A program made the position numbers and the translations under genes. Under the pieces are notes generated by a model. That model did not search any database. It saw only the letters and a program-made list of their open reading frames with translations, and had not been told where the DNA came from. A stretch of 64,000 nucleotides of DNA from Bryoerythrophyllum caledonicum (lineage: Eukaryota; Streptophyta; Bryopsida; Pottiales; Pottiaceae), in contig OZ020526.1 of the NCBI GenBank assembly GCA_963971425.1, positions 18,133,173 to 18,197,172 on the forward strand, in the 5' to 3' direction. Of the stretch, positions 11,434-24,393 are shown one piece after another; positions within the stretch are counted from its first letter, which is position 1, and each line of letters starts with the position of its first letter.

Positions 11434-13040
11434 CCTTGCTCGCCTTCCCCTGCCGAACCTTCGTCTTCAGCTGGGATAGCGGAGGGAGCTCGTCCTTCCG
11501 CTTCTTGGGTTCCGGACCAGGAGTTCGGAATCCGACTTCCGGTTCCAAAACCGTAACTACTTCCGGAAGCGCCTTCGTCGGCTCGGAGTCGAGAGACATC
11601 TTCCGCTTACCTTTCCCAACATCCTAGAAGATCCTTGGGTGAAACTTTCGGCACTCCTCCAACATCTTCTCCATTTTGAAGTGGTATTCCACCAACACCC
11701 CGACGAGCTTCGTTGCCACCGGACCGTCAAGCTTCCGGGCCCCGGTGATCCCGGCGTCAAATAACCTCGCCTTCAGCAACACATCACCTGGTTTCTGTAC
11801 GAATTCGGTCATACGGGTGAGAGCAAGTGCAGAATCATTTCTTACCCATCACTACAGCCAACTCCACATCCTTCTGATCCATGGCCGTCTTCATCTTCCG
11901 GTTCCTGTTCTCCAGGGAGATGAGCCCAGTCTCTAGTTCCTCCACATTCCGGGGTGGCAGATTCTCCTCCAGATGTCCACACAGTTCATATGCTCCCACG
12001 TCACCCCCAATCCAGCACGCCTCGGCCAAAATGACTTCGATCCGCTCGTAAGCCTCCTCAACCTTCTCGTATCCTTCCGCGATCATGTCGAAAGGACCCT
12101 CCTCGTCTTTCTCCTTGTTAACCTTCTTCCGGTGGATCGGGGGAGTCGTGTTGCTCCTCTCGGTCTGCTTCCTCTTCTTCCTCGGGCTGACTGACGTCGG
12201 CTGGATGTCGTCATCGGAGGAATCCGAGTCCGAATTCGGTTCCTATTTGGGTTCCGCAATCTCTCCATCCTCCCAGCCGTGGCTTGCTAGCACCTTGGCC
12301 ATCTCGTAGACGGTCTTCTCGTTGTCGCGCAACAAGTCCTTGTGCTCGTACATGTGATATAGGAATGGGGAGATTGAGGTAGGTCGCACCCTCCTCAATT
12401 CGGTTAAGAATTTACTTACCAATTCTCCAACGATGTCTCCCCACGCCACCTTCCTCTCGTTGATGTGCGCTCCCCAGATCGTGTTGGCCAATGTTGTGGT
12501 GGTCTTTGAAGGCCAATCCGGATACATGATCAGGAGTAAAAACTCCATCACCCTCCGAACCCTCGGATCCTTGCAATCCGCCACAGTCAGGCCGTCCTTC
12601 GGATCTGCCTTCCGCGTGAACTTTCCATCAATGAAAGATTCTCGGCGTGAGCACATAACTTCTCTCCACGTCGGAAATTCGTATACTTCGCTCCACATCA
12701 TTCAAGTCCACTTCTCCGGCCTTCCCCAGATGGTGCCATCGAACTCGTTAGAGACTCCGTCTAGCAGCTCCCGGATCATCGCGTCATCTTTGAAACCCCA
12801 TGGCTGCTCCCGGAATCCGAAATACCCCACCCTCTACAGATCCGCGTCTAGCGCCTTGCGGTCGTTCTCGAATTTGGGAATCACCAGAACCTCATTCCGG
12901 AGGCTCACGATCGATTCGGTCGCCGCCCTGCTGCTGGTCGCCTTCTTCAACGTCATCGCATCAAACCCTTGCTTGGATTTAGACCCGGATTTTTCCCAAG
13001 AGATCCGCGAAAGAATCCGCACTCAAACCCTAACTCGCAA
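11434..13040 (-). pseudogene. Decayed gag-like ORF of a retroelement, minus strand
   Basis: One frame is readable for over 400 codons on the minus strand with stops near 12702 and 12243 and a frame break near 11830. The best piece (12701-12243, 152 codons) is an alpha-helical, Trp-rich region (WSEVYEFPTWREV, YPDWPSKTTTTLAN, VAWGDIVGELVSKF). An acidic/Ser-rich linker with basic KKRKQ follows, then a coiled-coil-like stretch (EGYEKVEEAYERIEVILAEA). That layout resembles retrotransposon gag-type proteins of plants, but no named domain is recognised. Plus-strand ORFs here are shadows. Non-functional as it stands. Confidence 0.4.
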
Positions 13041-14136
13041 AGACAACAATATTGGCTTACGACGCTCGCACACACAACCCTCAACTGCCCACGCTCGCTC
13101 GCTTGCCACTAACCAACCCCAAACTCACTAAGAAAGATGAGAGAAAGAACCTTGGAATTATCTAATTATTCCCAGTCCGGTAATCATTACCCAAATCTAA
13201 ACCCGAAGCCGGTTATGACCGTTTAAACCGGTTATAGAGCTGATCGTTAGATCCTGATCCTGGTGATAACCTATTGAGACCGAAATCTGGTCAGTGATAC
13301 CCGGATTCCTTCTTATTATTTTTAGGATTTTCAGTTTTAGGCAACAAGGACTTACGATAGTTTTTAGTAAAACTATCTATTTACAATGGGAGTGTTCCTA
13401 ATTTCCAAAAAATCACCACCCATTTGCCCTTTACTTATACTAAGACAACAATTCCTTGAAATCTAGGTTCCGACAGTATTCTATCAAAATCTAGGGACAA
13501 CAAGAGATGGGGCCACCAGAAAACACCAGCAACAAGTCTACAATATGGAGTAGGTACCGCACAAGATTCCATAAATCAAACCAGATCCTCTCCTGAACAA
13601 CATAAAAGCAAAATTAGACAATGGGGTCAGTGCCATTGGCACAAGCTTGCAGTGGATGGCTCCAAGTCGCAACACTTGCAAGCAAAGGGAAACACTTGAA
13701 AGTGTTGCCCTCAATATCTAGAACTAAAGAAGTAGAGGGACGTTGATCGCGGTATTTAGAAACACAAATTCCTCCAATGCAATAATCACAATGGGTGTTT
13801 TAACGCATCAACCAGCCAATCCAACACTAAAATTGGATTAAATGGCAAAATCTCCATCTAGCGCCGCAAATTTCACTCATGTACGAGGCAAATTGCCCTT
13901 GTAAACTACCTCCAAAGTTTAGACACTAATTTTTAATTAAAGAAATTAAAAAACACACAAACATTTTGTTATTCAACGTTTTGAAAACTAGCAAATTTTT
14001 GCACTGGTAGTGTTACGTTTAGACCACAAATCCAAATTCGTGATTGAAATTTGCAAAACACAAAAATTGCAAAAGTTAAGTTTTTTAAGTGCTCATTCTA
14101 TGGATGATATGAATTTTTGCACAAAACGAGTGGTTT
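13041..14136. other. No gene seen; internal part of the nested retroelement region
   Basis: No coding frame or clear repeat boundary. It contains a short palindrome around 13227-13240 (CCGTTTAAACCGG) and otherwise AT-rich degraded sequence. Confidence 0.5.
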
Positions 14137-14719
14137 ATGGTGCTTTCGGCACGGGATAGGGTACCTGGCGCAAATGGGTTCTCTGCCGTGTTTAGGCCTC
14201 TAGCGCCTTTTGCCGTGCCTTTGCCCTCAGGCGTGGAATACTTGAGCATGCCTCTCACCTCGATTTCCGCAGGCTCCCTTCACGAGATCCCCAAAGTTAC
14301 TTGCTTGCAAGCTGTCCTTTCGTGGACTGTGTTGGTCAACCTCAATAAAGCCCGAAGACCTAATGGCTTACGCACTTGCGTCCTAATCGTCCACTAGCTT
14401 GTCACTCTACTTGGGCGCATGTCCCTGCAATTTTTCTTGAAGTTTTGCAGCCACATGAAGCGAAATCATCCGTGGATGTTACACAAGCGAATAGACGAGC
14501 CCCACTACGACTTGTTTACTCCGTCTCAGGGGATCCTACATCCACGATGTCTTGAGGAGATTGCACGGGCTTGCTCGAAGAAGTCAATCCTCATTTTTAA
14601 TCCCGCGGGCCCTACACAAATGCCGCATCATCCACAGCCCGTCCTGGTTAGCCTAGCCGTGTTCATGCCAATCACGACAGCTCGTGGATGAAATTCCACC
14701 CTTGAGGATGAGTAGTAGT
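14137..14719 (+). pseudogene. Possible 3' internal part of the Gypsy element with polypurine tract
   Basis: Short plus-strand frames (14137-14397, 14419-14691) without a recognised domain. A purine-rich stretch at about 14702-14727 (GAGGATGAGTAGTAGTGG) lies directly before the LTR-like sequence and looks like a polypurine tract used to prime plus-strand DNA, which supports plus-strand orientation for this element. Confidence 0.35.
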
Positions 14720-15042
14720 GGATGGAGGCTCGAGCTCCATCAGATGAGATATCGGGCTCTACTTTGCCACATAAACAACCTTCGCCGAGTTCCAGTGGCC
14801 TCCCTCCGAGCTACAGAAGCTCTAGTTCTAACTCACTCGCAAAGTTTGACTTGACAAAGACGCCAATTCAACGATGTGTGCGGCGTTATATGCCCACACA
14901 CACATTCTAAGTGGATGGAAATCATCCACGGATGAATGTAGTGCGGCGCCGTACATCCCTAAACCCGTAGATTAGTAACAAACTAATCTACACTAGAACA
15001 CTATGATGCGGAGAGGCCCTTGATGCCACGTCCTGTGACAGG
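14720..15042 (+). repeat. LTR-like sequence, plus orientation, ends GTGACA
   Basis: Follows the purine tract and ends with TGTGACA at about 15042. Its last 200 bases are the inverted partner of 6453-6675. Read as the 3' LTR of the Gypsy remnant on the plus strand. The start is approximate, since no matching 5' LTR in direct orientation is present. Confidence 0.5.
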
Positions 15043-15429
15043 GCACACACCCCTCCAGTCCTAAAGTTCTTAAACGTTGTTCATAAAATTCATCCATCAT
15101 CAAATCTATTCATTGTCTATGCGGTCACCTAGAGGTACTTCTGTTACGTACGAAATGTCCACAACTTTCAGACAACCATCGCCTAGCTTGTTGAGTGAAG
15201 ACTCTTTCAATTAGTTTGCTTAGACCAATTGTGGCAATATTGCAAATCATCTCTTTAATGCAAAAAAATGGTGATTCAAACATACATCTAGGATAGTGTG
15301 GATCATTATCGCTATTTGATGTTTATTGCTGTTTCTGTTTCTAGTATGAGCGAGCTTGGTCGATTACTTGCTTAGGATTTGTTAGACGAGAAGCTTCTCA
15401 TTTTTCATGAAACACCGCGAGATTGTCTC
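15043..15429. other. No gene seen
   Basis: Gap between the LTR-like end and the poly-A side of the minus-strand LINE. No ORF, tandem repeat or terminal inverted repeat was noticed. Confidence 0.5.
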
Positions 15430-18400
15430 TTAGGGTTTTTATTTTTTTATTTTTTTAAGCAAAACAAAACCAGGTTTGATTGCAAAAAATCATGAGTACA
15501 TACAACTGTGCCAGCTTCACTCACACCAAAGACTCAAGACTCCGAGCTAACATGAAACTCTTTGATCCAGACAATGTGGTCGCCTTGAATGCTATACAAC
15601 AACTCATGACTACCCCAAGTGGAATCAAAAAGGTTCGCCACCTTGTTTCTACTGGCCTCGGTGTTGGTAGTGAGGACTCTGCCCAAAGCGATCCTCCCAT
15701 AATCCGTAAGGCCTTGCCAAATGACGTTCTCAATTTTGTAGTGGTTCCACATATTCTGGTTGAACACCCAATTATTCCTGGCAATCCAGAGAGTCCAAAG
15801 AGTAATCCCTCTAAAAGAAAGCCAAATTCTACCGAGGGTTGCAAATTTCCGGGGGGGGCTACTACCAAAGAGGGCATGCTTGAAGTTAATATTTCCCCAT
15901 TGGGAGTGGGGGATCTTGCTGAGACGCAGGAGAATCTCATTCACATAATCCCACGATCTACTAGCTTGGCTACAGCTCCAGAACCTGTGAAGGATGCTCT
16001 CTTGGTCTCCTGTGTTACAAACATTGCAGCTGTCATCAATGTGCGGAGAAGCGTGTTTCTTCCATTGATTCACTGCTACAACTTTCTTCCACAATTGCCA
16101 GATAAGTCCCGCTTCTTTTCCGCTTCGTTCTTTATCCCACACATAGCGCCATCTAAGTTTGAAGTTGTGGGGAAGGACTTGACTCCATTTCTTCTGAACC
16201 ACATTCGGTGGTGGGCGGCGAGCTCGAAGTAGCATCCTCCCATGCTTGGTGGAATAATTCATGAAGGAAATTGGTTTTTTCTTATCAGGCCAGATGATGC
16301 GATCCGGATCCCACAGAAGCGAGCTGATTTTGCCATAGTAAAGAAGAATCCCTTTTCTCTTTTTCTCTTTAACAAAGTTTACAACTCTCACCCTTTCGAG
16401 TTTTCCCCAGGCAATAAGAGTATTGTTGCCCATTGTCGTGGGGCTCTTAAGGAGAATACTAGCCTTTTCAGCGACAAAGTAGAGTCCACCGCTAGCATTG
16501 ACTTGCTAGGCTCCATGTCTACCTAATCCTCCTCTTCCCTTCAACTCTTGCCCTAGAAAAACCCAGGTAGGTAAGGTATCATCATTGAGTTCAAAAATTC
16601 CAAGCGAGTCATTCTGTTTAAGGGGATGGTGCCGAATTTGGATCCAGTATCTGCTAACCGGGTTGAGCCATTGTAGAAACTCCTCCCATACCTCGAATTC
16701 TGCTTCTCTCAGCCCAAACTTTTCAGGAGCTTCTTGGGTAACAATAAATTGGTTTTCCTCTTGAATCCATATGTCTCTAGTGTAGACCATCCCATTCCTT
16801 GCCAGAGACGCCTTTCGTTGTTTTGAAAGGTGAAAACCTTCTGTGAGTAAACCTCTAGCAATCCAAAGTGGTGAACTGAGTCATTCCTCTAGAGAGTCCG
16901 GCGGATTAATGGTTGATTCATTAACTAGACTGTGCCAAGATTGTTTGGCCTTGTTCCAGAGCTTAGATCCACCTGGGCTTTAGAAACCTGTGCTCGTGAA
17001 CCACCAGAGGTTGGATGGCCACCTCAGTCCTGGAGCGGGTTGACAGTGCTCTAATCTATATCGAATTAGAGATGTGAAGTTTGATTGACTAGACATACAG
17101 GCAGCAATAATCCATTTGTACATCAGAGCTATCATAGCTTCCATGGGGTCTACCACCCCGAGGCCTCCCAATGCTTTCCTTTGGTATATTGAGTTCCAAG
17201 CCACTCTAGCTCTAGAGGGTTGGGGGTGCCAGCCCACATGTAGTTGCGAATCTTAGCTGTGACCTTTTTAATCCTAGTGTTACTACCTCCCCAGATTGCT
17301 AGGTAGAACAAAATAGTAGAGATAAGAATGCTATTGCCAATAATGATCATGGCCGTGCTGTTTGCTCTAACTTTTGCCCAATATTCCAGTTTCTTATAAA
17401 TTTTCTCTTTAAGGAAGAGGTCGATATTCTCCGTTGTGAGGTCAAGTCCAAAGGCTGTTCCTAACAACTTAGAGATTTCTCCCTCTTCTACCCATTTAAA
17501 GCTTAGCCTTTGAGTCCACTCAAGTTGGGGTTGCCCGTTCTGACCCCAGTAGTATGCTGCCGATTTTTCTCTGTACAACAGTAAACCTGAGGCTTCACCA
17601 AATTCTTCTAAGGTCTTGATCACCTTGGCTACAGTTTCTTCCTCCGCTAAGACCCTTAGTGAGGTATCATCAGCACATTGCAGGAGGACCTGTGGCTCCA
17701 TTGCTCCTGGTAGATTTATACCTTTGATTCTTCTACTATCAACCTCCCTTTAAAAACACATGTTAAGGATTTCTCCTATAATGAGGAAGATGTATGGCGC
17801 CAAGGGGCACCCCTGCCGAACTCCTTGTTCGATGGTAAAGGTTTCTGTTACTCTACCGTTTATACTAACTCTAGCCTTGGCATCTCTAAAGACCAAAGCA
17901 ACCATGTCAAGAAATTCCTTTGGAAAGTCCATAGTCTCCATGGAATGGAAAAGAAAACTTAGGTCTACACGATCATAGGCTTTAGAGAAGTCTAACTTTA
18001 AGAATAGTAGAGGTTGATTAGAAAGTTTGGCATGGTGAATTGTCTCGTGTGTCAGAAAAATATTATCTAGGATATATCTCATAGGGAGAAAGGTTGATTG
18101 ATCAGGGCTTATCAGGTCCATTAAGATTGGCTGCAGTCTAATTTGAAATGCCTCAACGTAAATTTTGTAGGCTACATTGAGCAAAGTAATAGGTCTCCAA
18201 TTATTAAGGCTTCTCCGGCTTCTCCCTTTATGTATCAGTGCAATTAGTCCCTCTGTGACACCTTTGTGGAAACTACCCCTCCCTAGGGCTTCGTTTACCA
18301 TTTCTAGGTAGTCAACTCCGATTGTCCCCCAGAGTTTCTAGTAGAACTCTACTGCTATGCCATCTGGCCCTGGTGGTTTACTTGAAGCTAGTTGATCCAC

Positions 18401-20255
18401 CACAGAGGAAAGTTCTCTCAGAGTTAATTCTACCTTCAGAATCTCTTGCATTTTACTTGAGAGTTTAGAGATTGGCTCTGAGTGAGAGGCTTGTTGGGCT
18501 CCTTTACAATTTTCTGGCCTTGTCCTACAGGAGTACAGGTCAAAATAAAAATTGAAACTGACAGGTTCTACGGCTGGTTGGCTAGTGTGAATATCTCTAT
18601 GCTCATCCAATAGTTTCGTGATGCTACTTTGAGTTTCTCTTTGTTTATAGACTTGGAAGAACTCTTTTGTGGGCTTATCCTCGACTTTCCTCCATTTTGT
18701 CCTCCCCTGATGTGTTGTCCAGCTAACTTCCAGTCCTCACACTTGATTAAGATGTCTCTAGCTCTGATCTCTTTGTTCTGAGCTTCCTCTTCATTTGGAT
18801 TAGATTGAAGGCAAATTCTTTCCTTTTCTAAGTTACTTCTTGCATCTTCTTCCTTAAACCTTCTCTCTTTGGCTCTCTCTTTGCAAAAATGTTTATATCA
18901 TTTAATGACCGTCCTGAGTTTTCCAAAAAACCTTAGAGTAGGGGGATAATTTAACCACTTCTCTTTTAGTTCTTGGACCACTCCTGCGTCATTTAGATAG
19001 AAGGTGTTCATCTTATACTTAGCCCATTCTGGCCTTGCCATTTCTAATTCCACCCATAGATAAACTGGGAGGTGATCTGAGTGACTATAGGATTTGACAT
19101 GTGCCCTTGGTTCACCATTAGGGGAGGGGAAAACATAAAATCGATCTAGTCGCTCTAATACCCTTTCTAAACCCATTCGGTGGTTATCCCAAGTGAATAA
19201 TAGTTGTTGGTTTAAGTCAAAATAGTCCTGCACGTTAAGGAAGCCCTTGAAATAGGCTAAAGTCGTGTCTTTCCCTTGCCGAGTTGATCATGTCTGATGT
19301 GGAGCTTTTATCTCTAGTATTTTCCACGAAATTCCAATCTCCTCCCAAGATCCAGTTGCAGTTTGGGTTTAGAGCTTCCATGAGCTCTAGCCATAGAAGG
19401 CCTCTCTGCAAAGGGGAATGTGGGGCGTATATATTTAAAATGCCTAGATCTCTTCCAAGATTGCCCTTAAGTATAATCCATTGGGCTGAGTGCCCCCTCG
19501 AATGTCCTTGGTCCATGATAAGATGTTTGATTTTGGGGGAGACTAGCATACTTAGTCCCCCACAACGTGCATTGGTTTGATTTCCCTCAAGTGCTTCGCA
19601 GTGAAGTGTGGGCTTGTCTCCAAATGCTTTTATTTATGGAATCAATACCTTGACCTCTAAGCTTGTGCTCTTGAATACAGAGAATATCTAACGTGTTCAA
19701 GATAGGCTTTAAATAATTTCTAACTCTAGCTACATTTCCAGGATTGTTCAAACCTTGAACATTGTGAGATAGGAGTTGTATGTTCATTCTTGCGGTAAGG
19801 AAGATTGGAAGCTAGGGTTATTGAGAGACTCACATATTTGGAGTTTCCTGGCACTAGTTTTGTTGAAAATCCTATTTTTGGAAACTCTAGCCTGCGTCTT
19901 GAGTGCCTCCTTTGTCCTTCTTTCATCAATAGATTTCTGCCTCTTCATTCTCTGAGCCATACTCATAGGCTCAAATTGGGAGACTTCTTCACTTCTACGT
20001 CCCTTTCTGCCGGGTTTGGTGTAGCACTTACTCTGTCTGGTGTCCAATTGAAGGTCATGAAGTGAGCTGCCCTCTCCTCTTCATTTGTCTAAGCCCCCTG
20101 AATTCCACCATCATCACTAGTCTCCGAGGGGGGGACGTTGAGATCTGGGCCTTCCTTCAAACGATCAGTCCTGTCAGCATCGATGGTGCTTTCAATTAGC
20201 CCTGGGTCTGATTCTACTCTAACCGTCATATTTGTAGCATACTGACCACTCGCTA
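15430..20255 (-). mobile_element. Degraded LINE with endonuclease, reverse transcriptase and zf-RVT
   Basis: Minus-strand non-LTR retrotransposon, broken by stops and frameshifts. Order from 5': a short ORF1-like remnant (20255-19730); AP endonuclease (19787-18898) with HNVQGLNN, IQEHK, GGDWNF and SHSDHLP; a linker; reverse transcriptase (18610-17150) with LASSKPPGPDGI, LKLDFSKAYDRV, EQGVRQGCPL and the catalytic box CADDT (normally YADD); a connection region (17237-16506); and a C-terminal zf-RVT domain (16433-15534) with CNVCNTGDQESILHRFWSC. A-rich sequence, T-rich on the plus strand, at 15437-15460 is the tail. No RNase H domain is seen. The 5' end is cut at the pogo-like element. Confidence 0.9.
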
Positions 20256-20489
20256 CAGTCAAACCTCGATAAGTGTTAGGGGTTGGGAGCATACTTTTAG
20301 TTAATACTTAGGCACTAGTAACACATAACACTTATAGATGGTGATGCCAATGATTTGTAACACTTATAAAAAATAACACTTAGAAGAATTAAAAAGGTAA
20401 ATACATAACATTTATAGAAAAATGGATGAAATTACAAAATATTGCTCATTATTCATCTAAGTCCGTTGAAAGAATGAATCAATAGTACT

Positions 20490-22078
20490 TTGGCAAGTTT
20501 ATGCTACACGCCAAGATTCTACTTCCTTTTCTAGTGCTTCAATATTCCTCATAGATAACATGGTGTCATTAGGTCTTTGCTCTAAAAACTTCTTCAAAGT
20601 TTGAAGAGCACTACCTACATCTTTAAAGCCTACAACTTCTTTTACTAAGTCCTGAAGATTAGCTTCATCAGGATCACTATTTTTGTGTTCACTACCTTGT
20701 TGTTGAGATAGAAGCATTTCAATAATTTCTTCATCAGTGGGTTGATAAGGGTTATTCAAATCAAACTCTATCTCATAATTTAAATATTCTTGAACATTCA
20801 TGTAAGGGGTCTCAATCTCAGAGGATATCAAACTTAGTTGTTCCAATACAGCAGCAACCTCCTCTACCTCTTTCGTGCGCTGCTCTTGAAGGACTTTATT
20901 TTCTACAAGAACTGAAAGAATTCCCATGTGTCTCTAACAATTTTCAATTGTTGTTGGAGTCACTCCGTTACGCCAAGCCTTCTCAAGCATGGTCACAACT
21001 TGGTACACATCAATCGCCAAACTCTTGCCAGTTGAAATACAATCTATTTGATGTTGAATTAATAACTTCATGTATTGAGCTTTGAATGATGCAATGATCC
21101 CTGCATCTATAGGTTGGAAACGACTAGTTGTATTTGGAGGCAAAAACTCTAATCATGTCACCCTCAATCTTGAACCTACATTAGGCACTTGATGTCTAGA
21201 AAAATTATCCACCAACAAAAGTACTTTCTCCTTCTGGGCACTCACCATCCTCCTCTCAAAATATAACATAAATCGTTCAAAAATCTGTGTTGTCATCCAT
21301 GCTTTTTTATTAGCATACCATTGTATACCTAGATTTTTGGGGTTTAGAATGTGTCTGCTTGTAAAAGCTCGAGGCTTCAAATATTGATTGATAACCTATG
21401 GAGGAAGAATGATGCTTCCATCAGCATTTGCGGTAAGTGCCACCGTGATGCGCTCCTTCTGTTTTTTTTCCAGATAACCTTTTCGTAGCTAATGTATGAT
21501 TTGGTTCCAACCTGTAAAAAAGACCAGTTTCATCCATATTGAAAACATCACTACTCTTGTATTGAGATACAAGTGTTTTGATGTCTTCCATTTTCTTTAA
21601 AACCTCTTCAGAAACGTCAACTAATGCGTCTTATCCATGACGGGTATAGCCCTTGATATTTTATCTCTTCTTGAAATTTTGCACCCATCCATGAGAAAAT
21701 TGAAGTTCTTTCTCGTTAGCACCTCTAGGAATTAATGCGTAAAATCTCTTTGCAGCAGCCACCAGAAGGTCATTAGATAAAACTACATTTTTTTTCTTCA
21801 TTATTGTAAACCAAGTAAAAGTGGCTTCCTCCACTTCTGGGCATTGAGACTTTCGTAAGCGCTTGGAATCACCGAGGTGCTCAACGTCAAGTCCACTAAT
21901 GTGTTCTTTTCGCTTTACTATTCTTCCAATATTCATGTCAGACGCGTTTACTTGAAAGTGTGCATTGGCCCACGGAGTTAATGCTCTATTGGTAATCTTT
22001 CCACCACTAGCTAACACAGTCACGATATTGTATAATCTCTTGTTTTTGCTCTAATGTGAACTCATGACCCTTTGCCAT
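20490..22078 (-). pseudogene. pogo/Tigger-like DDE transposase pseudogene
   Basis: Minus-strand relic with many stops and frame breaks. It starts MAKGHEFTLEQKQEI (22078), a CENP-B-type N-terminal helix-turn-helix, and continues through a second DNA-binding domain (TFTWFTIMKKKNVVLSND, FSHGWVQNFKKR). The DDE_1 catalytic domain shows its three acidic motifs: FNMDETGLFYRL, LLVDNFSRHQ and LPPNTTSRFQPIDAGII. An acidic Leu/Glu-rich C-terminus (20927-20499) follows. The order matches Tigger/pogo transposases of about 500 residues. It cannot make an active enzyme. Confidence 0.85.
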
Positions 22079-22260
22079 TGCAAACTGTAGGAAATTTACT
22101 TTAACAATATATCTTCTATTGATGAATTTGCAATACAAATGAAAACTCTAACAACATATATTCTATGAATAAAAGAATACAGGATGACAAATGAACGTGC
22201 CGATGGATGAACACACCGAATGGATGAACGCGCCGATGAAAAACGATGAAAAATGGATGA

Positions 22261-22536
<276 letters not shown>

Positions 22537-22555
22537 TTTGTTGCGTAGATTTGTG

Positions 22556-22835
22556 TTGTTTGTAATGACGCTGGAGGTGGCACCGTACTCCAAGACGGGT
22601 GGGCTTAGTGACGTGTGCGGGTCTCTCCCGATCGCGCTCGCGCAACTAGGGTTTGCGCTGGAGCGGATGGTGGAGGGGCCGGACATTGCGATTTTGCAGG
22701 CGGAGGTGTTGGAGGGCATGGGCAAGCGGGTTGACGGAGGGCGTGCGCGCAAGCTCCGTGACGGAGGCGCATGCGGAGCAGGAGGTGCTGGAGTTCATGA
22801 ACAAGCTGCGGCAGCACCTTGGGCACCATGGTGAA
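22556..22835 (+). pseudogene. Captured starch synthase N-terminal catalytic fragment plus unknown coding-like piece
   Basis: 22556-22650 reads LEVAPYSKTGGLSDV then CGSLPIALAQLG, the ADP-glucose-binding start of the GT5 catalytic domain of plant starch synthases (KTGGLGDV; here the Gly is Ser, GGT to AGT). Directly joined, 22651-22835 is GC-rich and open (ALERMVEGPDIAILQAEVL; in another frame EQEVLEFMNKLRQHLG) but not recognised; it may come from a third gene. The join to the Ca-ATPase piece 20 bases upstream is not found in any normal gene. Confidence 0.7.
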
Positions 22836-22839
22836 CGAC

Positions 22840-23350
22840 ACTAATCGATCTCCTCTGAGGTGATCACCTCCTCTGGATGCATTTGACGACATTGTGGAGC
22901 CTCAATTTGTTTACAAAGGTGGATGCCAAGCTTGGACGCATTGCTTTGCCTCATGGAGTTTCCAGTGATGATAAGATGTTCAAAGAACATTTGACAGGTG
23001 TAGAGTAGAGACGGTGATTTGGATTTTGGAAGGCTTCGTTTGCTCCAGCAGTATTCACCTCCTCTGGATGCATTTGACAACAGTGGAGCCTCCGTCTGTT
23101 TATCAAGGTTGACACCTGCATTGCTCTGCCTCATGTTTCCATATTCAGAGGACATGTAGGTGTAGAGAAGAGATGGTGACTGGAATGGAAGACTTCAATT
23201 GCTCCATCGAGACTAATCGGCCTCTTTTGCATACAATCGCCTCTTCTGGGTGCACTTGACGACGTTGTAGAGCTACAGTTTGTTGAGTCCTAGCGTGGAT
23301 GGATGCTTCTGTTTCATGTACGATGTGTAGAACAAGGATACGATGGAGTC
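22840..23350. repeat. Three diverged ~185-bp tandem units
   Basis: The word CACCTCCTCTGGATGCATTT or its variant recurs at 22865, 23056 and 23238, giving periods of 191 and 182 bases. The surrounding text (GTGGAGCCTC, TTGTTTA, TGCCTCATG, GGTGTAGAG) recurs in the same order. Non-coding. Lies beside the captured gene fragments. Confidence 0.65.
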
Positions 23351-24389
23351 AGCGGGACATTTGGTTGCTAGAACTATAAGTTTTGAAAAACCAGGCTCAA
23401 CTCAATAGATCCATGTTTGGGCTTCTTCGGAGTAGGTTGTAGGTTGTAAGTCCTTCGGTGCAGTGAGTCTCTTTTGTCGTGAATACTGTACATTGAAGAT
23501 GAGCTTCAAGCATCACCTTCAAGCAACATCTTCATCAATTTCTTTGTTGCTTTTATAAGGATTGAGGATGTCTGCAGCTGAATTGATAAGGTAGCGTAGG
23601 GTATTGTCTTGATCCAGGCGCACGAAAACGAGGCATGTTGGCAACCGAATTTGGAGGAGCGTTCGTTTTCGCACCTATGGCAGGGAGGGCATGGAAGCAC
23701 GTTGGATGGGCCTGCACTCTACTATCATACAAATTCAACTATAGATGAGCATTTTTACTATAATCTTAATGGAATTAGGTCATTATCCAAATATATGTGT
23801 ACTTCATTGACGGATTTTATATGGGCCCGTTGGAGACTATGGATCAATATCTTCATTTTTATCTTTTACTTTTTACTTTTACTTTTACTTTTACTTTTTA
23901 TAGCTTAGTAGAATCATATAAATACATGTAATGTGTGAAAATTTAAATATGTATATTGATTATATTTTTTTTGCAACAAGAAATTATTCAACAAGAAAGG
24001 TGTCCAAAGGACATGGGTACCCCACTAGTATTCTATGAATGAGTTCACAACACAAATAATAATTCTATAGCCTTCACTCCCTTCTTATAGTCTCTGCCGC
24101 CTTGCCTAGTTGCCTTTTATTTTTAAGTTTATAAACTTAAAAGTACACTTATCTTTTACTTTATGAGCTTAAAAATATATGATCTATTAGTTTATGAACT
24201 TAAAAATACATCTACCTATCAGTTTGTTTCTAGAATGGACATCTAGAGCCACTTTGCAACTAGAAGCTATTACTTTACCTCAAAATTATCTCCCCCCAAG
24301 CAATGGCTCTTACGAAAAGCCTTTTTATGGAAACTTATCACTTACCGAGGTAAAATCATCAAAGTCAGGAGCGCGACATTGCGTAACAC
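23351..24389. other. No gene seen; low-complexity interior of the composite element
   Basis: Contains a polypyrimidine run of TTTTACTTTTTACTTTT type (23863-23902) and degraded AT-rich sequence. No supported ORF. Confidence 0.5.
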
Positions 24390-24393
24390 TTAA

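Noticed and set aside
12433-13131. Plus-strand 232-codon ORF
   Set aside because: Antisense of the gag-like frame on the minus strand; rich in Ser/Arg as expected of a shadow.
15480-16232. Plus-strand 250-codon ORF
   Set aside because: Antisense of the LINE zinc-binding domain, which carries the recognisable motif.
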